Source: DAOTWY01 sp003696565 (GTDB lineage Bacteria > Chloroflexota > Anaerolineae > Aggregatilineales > Phototrophicaceae). Taken from it: DNA of 64,000 nucleotides. The translations under genes and the position numbers were made by a program. Where the stretch lies: contig DAOTWY010000083.1 in assembly GCA_034435635.1 (NCBI GenBank), positions 1 through 64,000 on the forward strand, written 5' to 3'. Shown here one piece after another: positions 35,558 through 43,806 of this stretch (position 1 is the first letter of the stretch; each line of letters opens with the position of its first letter). The notes below the pieces were generated by a model. That model worked only from the letters and a program-made list of their open reading frames with translations. It was not told the DNA's origin and did not search any database.

Positions 35558-36877
35558 TTGAACGACGACAGTTTATCTGGTTTGTTGCTTATTTTACTTT
35601 TCTTAGTCTTACAAGCAGTTGTTTCGATGGCACATGCCGTGCTGGTCAACGCGCGCTTGGCTCACATTCGTGAACAAGCTGATGCTGGAAATAACCGTGC
35701 CCGTAAAATTATTGAGCTGGTGGCATCGCCTCAGTTGACTATTACTTTTTATACTGTTAGAACGACATTACACTTTATGATCGTCACTGTGACGATCCTT
35801 GGCGTTGTTCAGCCTTTACTGACAGCATTTAACTTAGACCCCATTGTGCTTTATGCCACGTGGTTGTTCCTCGTTGGTGTTTTGGTAGTGATTTTTGGGG
35901 ATATTGTTCCAGAAGCAGTTGGCAGTACATATGCCAATGTGTTTTTACCCTGGGCTGCTGGTTTGATGTATGCGCTTGTGCAGATACTCAAACCCTTGAT
36001 CCTTCTGTTATTACGTATCAGCAAGTTGGTTTCTGCCATATTCAAAAGTGGTGAATTGGTGAATACCATCACAGAAGAAGAGATCATGACTCTAGTTGAT
36101 GCGGGGCATACAGGCGGCACGATTGAAGATGAAGAAAAAGATATGATCTATTCTGTCTTACAATTAGATCAAACCCGTGTGAGCGAGATGATGGTGCCAC
36201 GCATCGATATTGTGGCGATTGAGATTAATCAAACACTGGATGAAGCAGGTGAACTATTCGTTTCTTCTGGGTATTCTCGCTTGCCGATTTATGAAAAAAA
36301 TCTGGATACCATCAAGGGATTGCTTTATGCCAAAGACTTATTGGCACACTGGAGTGATGATGATCGTAAGGTTAAAACAGTCAGTGATTTAATGCGCCCT
36401 GTTTATTTTGTCCCGGAATCAAAACGGGCGGATGAGTTACTGAAAGAACTCCAAGCACAAAAAGTGCATCTGGCAATTGTGATTGATGAATATGGTGGAA
36501 CAGCTGGGCTTGTTACCATTGAGGACATTATTGAGCAGATTATCGGTGATATTCAAGACGAATATGATTTCGATGAAGAGGATGAATATCAACAACTTGG
36601 CATTGATGAATATATGTTTGATGCCAGTATTGACCTTGATGATTTTAACGATATGCTGGATGTTAACTTGCCAACAGATGATAGTGACACATTAGGCGGA
36701 TACATTTATACCTATTTTGGGCGTGTCCCATTAGTGGGGGAAGTGATCGAAACTCAACAACTGCATATTGAAGTGATTGGAGTAGAAGGGCGGCGTATCC
36801 GTAAAGTGCACGTCATCCGTAAACATCCAGACAACCTTGACGAAGTAAAGCAGGATGCATCAAACGAACATGATTGA
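35558..36877 (+). CDS. CNNM/CorC family transporter (DUF21-CBS-CorC_HlyC)
   Basis: 439 residues. DUF21 membrane domain (about 1-165; four hydrophobic helices), a CBS pair (about 205-330, with MVPRIDIVAIE and MRPVYFVPE starts and DEYGGTAGLVTIEDI), and a CorC_HlyC domain at the end. This family exports Mg2+ or related divalent ions (CorB/CorC/CNNM), and is often misnamed hemolysin. TTG 35558 is chosen because AAGGAT lies nine bases before it and no ATG is in frame near. A structured leader precedes it. The cdd start overlaps its 3' end by 8 bases. Confidence 0.9.
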   Translation: MNDDSLSGLLLILLFLVLQAVVSMAHAVLVNARLAHIREQADAGNNRARKIIELVASPQLTITFYTVRTTLHFMIVTVTILGVVQPLLTAFNLDPIVLYATWLFLVGVLVVIFGDIVPEAVGSTYANVFLPWAAGLMYALVQILKPLILLLLRISKLVSAIFKSGELVNTITEEEIMTLVDAGHTGGTIEDEEKDMIYSVLQLDQTRVSEMMVPRIDIVAIEINQTLDEAGELFVSSGYSRLPIYEKNLDTIKGLLYAKDLLAHWSDDDRKVKTVSDLMRPVYFVPESKRADELLKELQAQKVHLAIVIDEYGGTAGLVTIEDIIEQIIGDIQDEYDFDEEDEYQQLGIDEYMFDASIDLDDFNDMLDVNLPTDDSDTLGGYIYTYFGRVPLVGEVIETQQLHIEVIGVEGRRIRKVHVIRKHPDNLDEVKQDASNEHD

Positions 36878-37259
36878 CTTACTTATTCAACAAGCGATTA
36901 CCGCCAGCAACAATGCTTACGTGCCTTATTCCGAGTTTCCTGTGGGCGCAGTTTTGCGTGCAACGGATGGAACACTCTTTTCTGGTTGTAATGTAGAAAA
37001 TGCTGTTTATCCCGTGACAATTTGTGCGGAGCGTACTGCTTTAGTCAAGGCAGTGAGCGAAGGATACCACTCATTCGATTTAATTGTCGTTGTCACCCGT
37101 AGCGGTGGTTCGCCTTGTGGCATGTGCCGGCAAATGCTTTATGAATTTTCACCAGATATGCAAGTTGTTATGGCAGATTTTAAGGGGCATATTCATCATC
37201 AAGCAAGTTTACGTGAATTATTGCCTTTAGGTTTTAGCCCCATTGATTTATTGGAATAA
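36870..37259 (+). CDS. cdd: Cytidine deaminase
   Basis: 129-residue zinc enzyme deaminating cytidine and deoxycytidine. The zinc and catalytic motifs are CNVENAVYPVTICAERTA (Cys, Glu) and SPCGMCRQ (two Cys). NAYVPYSEFPVGA at the N-terminus matches the family. I prefer ATG 36870 over the in-frame ATG 36855, as the family starts close to the former; the RBS AGGATG is rather distant. Overlaps the CNNM gene by 8 bases; recO follows 6 bases on. Confidence 0.95.
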   Translation: MIDLLIQQAITASNNAYVPYSEFPVGAVLRATDGTLFSGCNVENAVYPVTICAERTALVKAVSEGYHSFDLIVVVTRSGGSPCGMCRQMLYEFSPDMQVVMADFKGHIHHQASLRELLPLGFSPIDLLE

Positions 37260-37265
37260 GAATTG

Positions 37266-38027
37266 ATGGCGCGTTCACAACGCACATTTCGCACACAGGC
37301 GTTGATTATCCGACGACGAGACTTTGCAGAAGCTGATCGTCTCTTGACAATTATTACGCCAACGCATGGTAAGTTAGATGTCATCGCCAAAGGTGCCAGA
37401 AAACCTACCAGCACAAAAACCGGACACGTTGAACTATTTGCACTAGTGGATATGCTTATCAGCCGGGGGCGTAATTTTCATCTTGTTACCCAAGCTGAAT
37501 TGGTAGAGCCATATTTAAATATCCGTGAAGATTTACAACGAAGTGCTTATGCAAGCTATGTTGCGGAGTTAGCGGATCGCTTTACGTTGCAAGGGGAAGA
37601 TGACCTCACTGATGTGTTTAATCTGTTGATGTATACGTTGAGTTATCTTAGTGACACTGATGATTTGCGTAAAGTTGCCCGCTTTTATGAGTTACGTTTG
37701 TTAGATGCTGTTGGCTTTAGACCAGAACTAAATGAGTGTGTGTTTACACATGAACCAATTCAACCACAAGATCAGTTTTTTAGTTATGCAGAAGGTGGTG
37801 TGGTTGTGCCATCTGCGGCGCAATATAGTCATTCATTGGTGCCTATTAGTTTGAATACACTCAAACTCTTGCGTTATCTACAACGGTCTGAATATCAACA
37901 AATACAGGTGCTAAGGATACCTCCAGAAACTCATATGGAAGTTGAACGCTTGATGTTGGGTTATATCACTTTTCTTTTGGAACGCCGTTTACAAAGCGTT
38001 GATTTTATCCGCCGTATCCGCACCTAG
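37266..38027 (+). CDS. recO: DNA repair protein RecO
   Basis: 253 residues. N-terminal OB fold (RTQALIIRRRDFAEADRL, then a KGARKP loop that contacts DNA) and helical C-terminal domain (residues 80-253). RecO anneals SSB-coated DNA and loads RecA with RecR. The zinc-binding Cys set often seen in C-terminal half is mostly missing; one Cys (ELNECVF) remains. ATG 37266 with RBS AAG; TTG 37263 directly before is the alternative. In the cdd-recO order common in Chloroflexota and Firmicutes. Confidence 0.93.
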   Translation: MARSQRTFRTQALIIRRRDFAEADRLLTIITPTHGKLDVIAKGARKPTSTKTGHVELFALVDMLISRGRNFHLVTQAELVEPYLNIREDLQRSAYASYVAELADRFTLQGEDDLTDVFNLLMYTLSYLSDTDDLRKVARFYELRLLDAVGFRPELNECVFTHEPIQPQDQFFSYAEGGVVVPSAAQYSHSLVPISLNTLKLLRYLQRSEYQQIQVLRIPPETHMEVERLMLGYITFLLERRLQSVDFIRRIRT

Positions 38028-38085
38028 CGCGTTTTCCTTCTTTCTGTAAAAATTACCCCATTCAGCATGTTGGTTGGTGAATTGT

Positions 38086-40776
38086 ATGTCTTTTGAGAAA
38101 AACACCCTGGATTATATTATTTATGCTGTAACAGAAGCGGGGATGACCCCCTTGGCAATGACTGGTGAATTAACTCGTGCCGATGCGTTGCTATGGCAAG
38201 GGTTGGTGGCGATTCAACCTGTGGATTTCCCAACCCCACAAGGGTCATTATCCTTAGGTATATTTGATGGTCCTAATCAGGATTTTTTACTCGTTCGTTC
38301 ACAAAATCAGGATAACAAGGTCTATGCTCAAGTTGTCCTGGTGCCGCGTTCGTTGATGCAGATGTCTGGCGGGAATATCGTTTGGTTATTTGACGCGGTG
38401 GATGACTTAATTACGTCTTACTTACAGAACCCCAAGCCCCTATATATCCAGACGACTCCTACCTGGACAGCGGATAGACGTGTTACGTTGTTTCAAAAGC
38501 TGGGTTCAAAATATGGTGGGATGCACAATTTATTTATGTTGTTAGATGCCGCATTGGACGCTCGGCGTTTAGTCATTCGGCATTTTCCACCCAATGTGCG
38601 CGAACGGTTAGAGCTGATTCAAGGGTTGATGCTGCTGTTGCCATCTTCGGTGCGCAGTGTCTTAACATTTGTAACCAACCTTGATCAACCAGATATAACG
38701 CCAGTGACAATTGTGTTTTCTGATACTGATGCACAGACTGAGCGTTTAGTTGTTGAATATGATCAGTTTTCTATAAACGGCATACCACAATCACGATATG
38801 TGCAGTGTCTTGAACGACTATGGCAGGAAGATGAAAAAGATTTTGTAGCAGAACTGCGCGCTATGGAACTCATGTCTGTTCATGTCATGCAAAACAACTC
38901 TTTACAAGATGGGTTAAGTCATCTTGTGGAACGGTATGAATTGGATGCGGCGGTTATGTCCGGTGAGGCGGTAGATGTGCAATATTTAAAGACAATCATG
39001 CGAGAAGATTTGCCGCATGATGCAACACGTCTCCGTTATGCTCAAGCATTGATGCGACATAGCCTTTCTGAACGGGATACGGAAGCCGTCCAATTATTGG
39101 CTCATCTGATGTCGATTGACGATGAAATGCACTTGTTTATTCATGAAACCCTGACGGCAATGTTACAAGATGAGCCGGATGCAGTTTACTTTTTCGTCAG
39201 GACATATTTAGGGCAAGCAGAGGAAGTTGATGAGTCTTGGTTGCCTGTGTTACATGCTGCGGCGGTTATTTCATTGCAGATCGTTATCCAAGATGGCGAT
39301 GCGGAAACGGTGATGGCTTGGTTCCGACTGATTGCCCGTGAACCTGCATCATATGAATTAAATGGTGTGCTGTGCGATGGTATTGTTTCTGCTAAAAAAC
39401 AAGCATATCAGGATGGTGAATTAGCACGTCGGTTACTGGTTTTTACGGCTAAACGTGTCCCGGATTTATTAGAAATGCTGCTTGATGATGAGCAGTTTTT
39501 TGATGCATTGGATGATCCGCTTGGCACTGCATTACGCACATATGCACCACAAGCGGTTCATGCAACAATTGAAATGGGACGAGAACTTGCTCTGATTGTA
39601 TTTGCGAGGGCATTAGAGGATGCCCCACATGATCTTTCCGCTGCGGAAGTGTTTTCTACGGCGCATATTGAATATCTGTGGGCACTTTATGTGGCTGAGC
39701 CAGAAAACGGTTTGCCACCGACTTACCAGCCTGCTACAATCCTTCATCGGTTGACCTGTGATGGTGTTGATTGGTTATCTAATGCGGCTATCGAAGCCTT
39801 GTTAGAATGGATTATTACAGCAGAAGACTCAACGCTCTTCTTGCAAATGTGTCAGCGGTTATCTGAGCAAGATCGCTTGTTTGCCTTTTTGACGGCAGCT
39901 TTTCACACGTCTACTTTGTCTCCATCAAAAATTATCACGCTAACAGGGTTACTAAATACAAACGAGATTATCACAGTTCAACAAGTGTTGGATGTTTATC
40001 TTTGGATAGCACAGGCACGTAGTTGGCAGCGGGATTCAACATTAGAATTGGTGGAGCAATCTGCGCGGTTACTTCAACAGAATATAGCACTCGCTGTTTC
40101 ATTTGATATGTTGGAGCAAATGATATATCTGATTGCGGAGGCACGGGTGGAAATTGCCATTCGTCCGGTCATGCGTCGTATGTTGGCATATATCGAAAAC
40201 TTGGAAAATGAAGTACAGCAGGTTGAGTGCTTGCTCAATATTCAAAAAGCAGTGAATTGGAGCAACAACGCGCGAAACCAGTTTATTGGTTGGTGGCGAG
40301 ACTATCTCCAAACATTGCCACTTTCCCGTTTACAGCAGTTTGATAAAGCACTAGACGGTAAAAAATCTTTAGAGCGTCTGCGTTCTGTTGTTCAGACGAT
40401 GATTGCCGTGCGTAAAATACTAGGCAAACGTACATTAGAAGAATTTGCTGATGCCATCAGTATTACTTATACGATGCTTCAGGCTTTTTTCGATTCATTT
40501 GATAATCGTCTTGATTTTGACCAAGAAACCGTACGTTCTGAACTAGCTAATCATCAGAATGAGCTAACACCGGATGAACGGAGTGTTTTGGCAAAGAATT
40601 TAAAAGAACTTGCTACGCTCATCATTCAAATGGCAGATAACCGTAGCAAATCCTCCCTTATGCGCCGAGAAGAAGACATTGAACGAATGCTTTTTACAGG
40701 TGAACAAGAACCTCAAAGCGCGATTGATACCATGAAATGGCTTTCTGGTTATCTTAACGGGTTGCAGGGCGATTAA
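38086..40776 (+). CDS. Large hypothetical protein, mostly helical
   Basis: 896 residues, no signal peptide or TM helix. The first 280 residues form a mixed alpha/beta part (LTRADALLWQG, QGSLSLGIF, a RLELIQGLMLLLP helix, VLTFVTNLDQP), and the rest is a long run of helices, with leucine-rich helix pairs that look like alpha-solenoid repeats. I cannot assign a family. The layout, an N-terminal recognition-like domain plus a helical platform, recalls GTPase-associated proteins of conflict systems, but I see no diagnostic motif. The ATG at 38086 is likely; GTG 38077 and TTG 38074 are alternatives. It follows recO by 58 bases and is convergent with rmlC. Confidence 0.75.
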   Translation: MSFEKNTLDYIIYAVTEAGMTPLAMTGELTRADALLWQGLVAIQPVDFPTPQGSLSLGIFDGPNQDFLLVRSQNQDNKVYAQVVLVPRSLMQMSGGNIVWLFDAVDDLITSYLQNPKPLYIQTTPTWTADRRVTLFQKLGSKYGGMHNLFMLLDAALDARRLVIRHFPPNVRERLELIQGLMLLLPSSVRSVLTFVTNLDQPDITPVTIVFSDTDAQTERLVVEYDQFSINGIPQSRYVQCLERLWQEDEKDFVAELRAMELMSVHVMQNNSLQDGLSHLVERYELDAAVMSGEAVDVQYLKTIMREDLPHDATRLRYAQALMRHSLSERDTEAVQLLAHLMSIDDEMHLFIHETLTAMLQDEPDAVYFFVRTYLGQAEEVDESWLPVLHAAAVISLQIVIQDGDAETVMAWFRLIAREPASYELNGVLCDGIVSAKKQAYQDGELARRLLVFTAKRVPDLLEMLLDDEQFFDALDDPLGTALRTYAPQAVHATIEMGRELALIVFARALEDAPHDLSAAEVFSTAHIEYLWALYVAEPENGLPPTYQPATILHRLTCDGVDWLSNAAIEALLEWIITAEDSTLFLQMCQRLSEQDRLFAFLTAAFHTSTLSPSKIITLTGLLNTNEIITVQQVLDVYLWIAQARSWQRDSTLELVEQSARLLQQNIALAVSFDMLEQMIYLIAEARVEIAIRPVMRRMLAYIENLENEVQQVECLLNIQKAVNWSNNARNQFIGWWRDYLQTLPLSRLQQFDKALDGKKSLERLRSVVQTMIAVRKILGKRTLEEFADAISITYTMLQAFFDSFDNRLDFDQETVRSELANHQNELTPDERSVLAKNLKELATLIIQMADNRSKSSLMRREEDIERMLFTGEQEPQSAIDTMKWLSGYLNGLQGD

Positions 40777-40784
40777 TATGCTGA

Positions 40785-41336
40785 TCATGTCGGTAGTTCA
40801 TCTGCTGGAATATCCTTTAACAAGCGATTAGTTTGATCTCGTTCGGAGATAATTGGTTCGTTGGTTATTTGCCAATCAATGCCTAATGTTGGATCATTCC
40901 ATAACACGCCACGTTCATCCACGCCACCGTTATAATAATTGTTGACAACATAGGTTAAAATGCAATCGGTTAATGCCAAAAAGCCATGCGCTACACCAAT
41001 AGGAATAAATAACCCAATGTTATTTGAATCACCCATTTCTAGTGTTGCAGCTTGAAGATATGTAGGGGATGATGGGCGTAGATCGACCATACCAACACGA
41101 ATTATTCCTTTTGAAACATACCAATAATCAATCTGCCAGAAGTGATAATGCAGTCCACGTAATACCCCTGCTTTGCTATCAGAACGATTGTGCTGGATTT
41201 TTTCCCAATTGACCCAGGGGAACCATTCTCTGCGGAATGTTTCCATAAATTGCCCACGTGCATCCACATAGGCTTTAATTGGCACAGTATAAACGCCGTC
41301 GATTGTTGGGAAGGCTTGAATTGGTGTGGATGACAT
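40785..41336 (-). CDS. dTDP-4-dehydrorhamnose 3,5-epimerase-like protein
   Basis: 183-residue cupin of the RmlC type. The conserved LRGLHYH (His of the catalytic pair with Asp), VDLRPSSPTY and VAHGFLAL (second His) are visible, as is the late Tyr/Asn region NNYYNGG. RmlC makes the 3,5-epimer in dTDP-L-rhamnose synthesis. The usual rmlA, B and D genes are not adjacent, so the role may be another dTDP- or UDP-sugar epimerase. Last of a three-gene minus operon with an SDR and a GNAT protein (3-base gap to the SDR). Confidence 0.85.
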   Translation of the reverse strand: MSSTPIQAFPTIDGVYTVPIKAYVDARGQFMETFRREWFPWVNWEKIQHNRSDSKAGVLRGLHYHFWQIDYWYVSKGIIRVGMVDLRPSSPTYLQAATLEMGDSNNIGLFIPIGVAHGFLALTDCILTYVVNNYYNGGVDERGVLWNDPTLGIDWQITNEPIISERDQTNRLLKDIPADELPT

Positions 41337-41339
41337 ACA

Positions 41340-42101
41340 TTACCTCGTTTTTTTTGCGTTTTGCCAGATTTTTAATGTTAAAAAATGCCCAGTCCATGCA
41401 GCATAACGACTTGCCCAATAAACTAGTCGCGTCCGCCAATCTGGGAAGATCATAAATCGTCGCTTGTGGATACCTGCCACAATCTTAGCGGCAATTTCTT
41501 CTGGTTGGTAGGTCTTAAGAAAGATGGATTTTGCATTTGTTAATGCTGCGTGGCGACGATTTTCTGCGTTGAGCATAGGCGTATTAACTAGGTTAGGAAA
41601 AACCACACCCAGATGCACCCCAGAACCGTGCAGTTCTACGCGCAAGCTTTGAGCAAAGCTATAAACGCCGGCTTTTGTCGCAGCGTAAGAGGCAAACTCT
41701 GGTGGACCCTGAAATGCTGAGACAGACGCAACTAAAATCAAGTGACCTCGGCTTTTTTTCAAAGCGGGTAGGGCGGCTTTTGCTGTTAATAATGTCCCGG
41801 TTAGGTTGATATTTACCATACGTATATGGTCTTCTATCGACACGTCTTCAAACAACCCTGTGCGTAATACCCCGGCACAGTGAATAACGCCTGTGATTGT
41901 TTCAATTTGTGTGATAGCGTGTTGAAGTTGCTCGTATTGTGTGCAATCAACTAGCTCGCCAGCGACTTCTAACTGTTCACAAGCTATTTTGAGCTGATCC
42001 GCATTGACATCCCAAATGACAACGTGTTGTCCATATTGCTTTAATAATTGTGCTGTTGCAAACCCAATTCCACTTGCACCGCCAGTGATAATAAATGTCA
42101 T
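41340..42101 (-). CDS. Short-chain dehydrogenase/reductase
   Basis: 253-residue classical SDR. NAD(P) loop TGGASGIG (residues 6-13), the WDVNAD acidic end of strand 2 (favouring NAD(H)), HCAG, catalytic Ser (LVASVSAF), then YAATK with Tyr and Lys. A C-terminal hydrophobic helix near the end (LVYWASRYAAW) may attach it to a membrane, as in reductases of fatty or sphingoid compounds. Operon with GNAT upstream (2-base gap) and the epimerase downstream. Substrate is unknown. Confidence 0.9.
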   Translation of the reverse strand: MTFIITGGASGIGFATAQLLKQYGQHVVIWDVNADQLKIACEQLEVAGELVDCTQYEQLQHAITQIETITGVIHCAGVLRTGLFEDVSIEDHIRMVNINLTGTLLTAKAALPALKKSRGHLILVASVSAFQGPPEFASYAATKAGVYSFAQSLRVELHGSGVHLGVVFPNLVNTPMLNAENRRHAALTNAKSIFLKTYQPEEIAAKIVAGIHKRRFMIFPDWRTRLVYWASRYAAWTGHFLTLKIWQNAKKTR

Positions 42102-42103
42102 TT

Positions 42104-42601
42104 TTAAATATCTTTCTCAAAATCTATTTTTAAGTACAACACTGATTCTTGTCCATTACCGATATTAAGTTTCCGGACATGATCGTCAACAAACCCTAAT
42201 CGACGATAAAGGGCTAATGCACGGGGATTACCTAATGCCACACCAATTTCAACACATGGTGCATGCATCTCACGTGCTATGCGGGTTAGGTATTGGATCA
42301 TCGCTGTACCAATTCCCTGGCTTCTGGAAGCGGGTGCCACAATTAAATCGCTGATCTCTGCACAGCATGTCCACATTGTTACCTGACCATATGCTTGGAT
42401 GACATTATTATTCAGAACAACAATCCCTAAACCACGTCCCTGGTGCGCAATTTGTTGGGCACGCCTGACAAGTTGATAAACCCACTGGTAGGGGCGATCT
42501 GACCAGCATCGTATATGCAGTGCATCTACATCGTGCAAGCGCACTGGGCGGATTTGAAACTTAGTGTCAGGTGTTTGGAGGGCTTTTTGGGTAGTAACCA
42601 C
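42104..42601 (-). CDS. GNAT family N-acetyltransferase
   Basis: About 165 residues with the acetyl-CoA loop RSQGIGTAMI and the C-terminal GNPRALALYRRLGF. The sequence WTCCAEISDLIV is the strand before it. The usual N-terminal strand IRPVRLHDVDAL is in place. GTG 42601, with GGGGA a few bases upstream, is preferred over TTG 42619. It heads the minus operon. The acceptor (a small amine, antibiotic, or protein N-terminus) is not deducible. Confidence 0.85.
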   Translation of the reverse strand: MVTTQKALQTPDTKFQIRPVRLHDVDALHIRCWSDRPYQWVYQLVRRAQQIAHQGRGLGIVVLNNNVIQAYGQVTMWTCCAEISDLIVAPASRSQGIGTAMIQYLTRIAREMHAPCVEIGVALGNPRALALYRRLGFVDDHVRKLNIGNGQESVLYLKIDFEKDI

Positions 42602-42690
42602 CGAATTCCCCAACTCCAAAAAAGATTGATCAGATTTGTTGGATTATAACACAGTGGAACATAGTCATAGTACAAATAAGTTGTATTCAA

Positions 42691-42717
42691 CAGGGTAGGT
42701 TGTTTGCTTCTACCCTG
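42691..42717 (-). terminator. Hairpin after the Yip1-like gene
   Basis: CAGGGTAG (42691-42698) and CTACCCTG (42710-42717) form an 8-bp perfect stem with an 11-base loop, 14 bases after the stop of the Yip1-like gene on the minus strand. It is followed there by TTGAATACAACTT, so a weak or rho-assisted terminator. Confidence 0.5.
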
Positions 42718-42730
42718 CTTTAAGTGGATG

Positions 42731-43561
42731 TTATTCAGAGAGCTTGATTGTATGATAAACAACAGACCCCAAGCATGCCCCAAAAATTAACCCATTAACC
42801 AAACCAGTGATGAATCCACCGCTATCGATGAGTTGTTTGGTCAATAAATTTGCACCAAGTCCACTGACGGCAAACAGCCCAACAAATAACAAAACCAGTG
42901 TATTGCTGTTTAAAACCGGTGCGCCCGGTGATGTCAAACGGTTATTATATGACGAGAACAGAAATGCAATTCCGCCAGCGAATGCTAATTTAAGCAACCA
43001 AGATAAGAATGCATCTTCAAATGGATTGACGAAAATGATAGCCAACACCTCTCCAAGTAGAATACCGATAGCTGTTAATGCTGTTGGTATCACAACTATT
43101 CCTAATAATTGGTTTCTTCCAAATTTAGGAAAAGCAAGAGATAAAAGATAGCTGATCGTATAAAAATTGATAGCTGTTAACAACGTTACCACGATAAGAT
43201 AGACGATATTTAACTCACGGAAAATATCACTATTGCCATCCAGCATTGCATATTCAATGCCCATCGTTACCCCAAAGAAAATCGCCGGGAATAACGCAAA
43301 CGTTCCCGCCCAGCCCAGTCGTGAAAAAATAGGCTTTAATGCTGCTGTCACTTGCGGGAGCATGGGGATGGTGCCTTCAAACTGAATATCTGGGGTGTTT
43401 CGTTTGGCACTATTTTGTGGCACACGCTGATTAAGTTTTTCTAGCCAGCTTCGGGCTGTTTCATTGTGTGGCATTGATTCTAATATTTGGCGCGCTTCAT
43501 CATAGCGTCTTTCATCTATCAGTTGCTTTGCTTGGTGTAATAAACTATTGTCGTCAGACAT
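42731..43561 (-). CDS. Yip1-like membrane protein with N-terminal helical repeat
   Basis: 276 residues. The N-terminal 45 residues form a TPR-like helix pair (LLHQAKQLIDERRYDEARQIL), then about five to six hydrophobic segments (from residue 78 to the end) in a Yip1/DUF1282-like arrangement. ATG 43561 is preferred, since GGAGAAAGC precedes it, over the upstream in-frame ATG 43576. Stands alone between convergent and divergent genes. Possibly a membrane organiser; there is no enzymatic signature. Confidence 0.72.
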   Translation of the reverse strand: MSDDNSLLHQAKQLIDERRYDEARQILESMPHNETARSWLEKLNQRVPQNSAKRNTPDIQFEGTIPMLPQVTAALKPIFSRLGWAGTFALFPAIFFGVTMGIEYAMLDGNSDIFRELNIVYLIVVTLLTAINFYTISYLLSLAFPKFGRNQLLGIVVIPTALTAIGILLGEVLAIIFVNPFEDAFLSWLLKLAFAGGIAFLFSSYNNRLTSPGAPVLNSNTLVLLFVGLFAVSGLGANLLTKQLIDSGGFITGLVNGLIFGACLGSVVYHTIKLSE

Positions 43562-43806
43562 TGCTTTCTCCTTCACCTTAAAAAATTATGCTGATCGTAT
43601 GATATGAGGTTCCGTAAGCTTATTATGGTGGTATATTGCGTTAGATGCTTTGACAAGTGGCTAAACAAGGGTAGAGTTCTTAGCGACAAGTTAAAGACTA
43701 AGTGTGTGCTGCTTAACGGCTTTCTCCTTTATATATTGTAAGGTAGATGCTGTTTTGTGCAAATGGGAGTATAATTCAATGTAATTCATGGTAAAAAGGA
43801 TGTCTG

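Noticed and set aside
35264..35673. ORFs in the CNNM leader
   Set aside because: Cys/Trp/Arg-rich, no RBS, and they overlap the predicted RNA helices and terminator.
42526..42783. Small minus-strand ORF between GNAT and Yip1-like genes
   Set aside because: It overlaps the terminator hairpin and both neighbours in another frame, and encodes no plausible protein.
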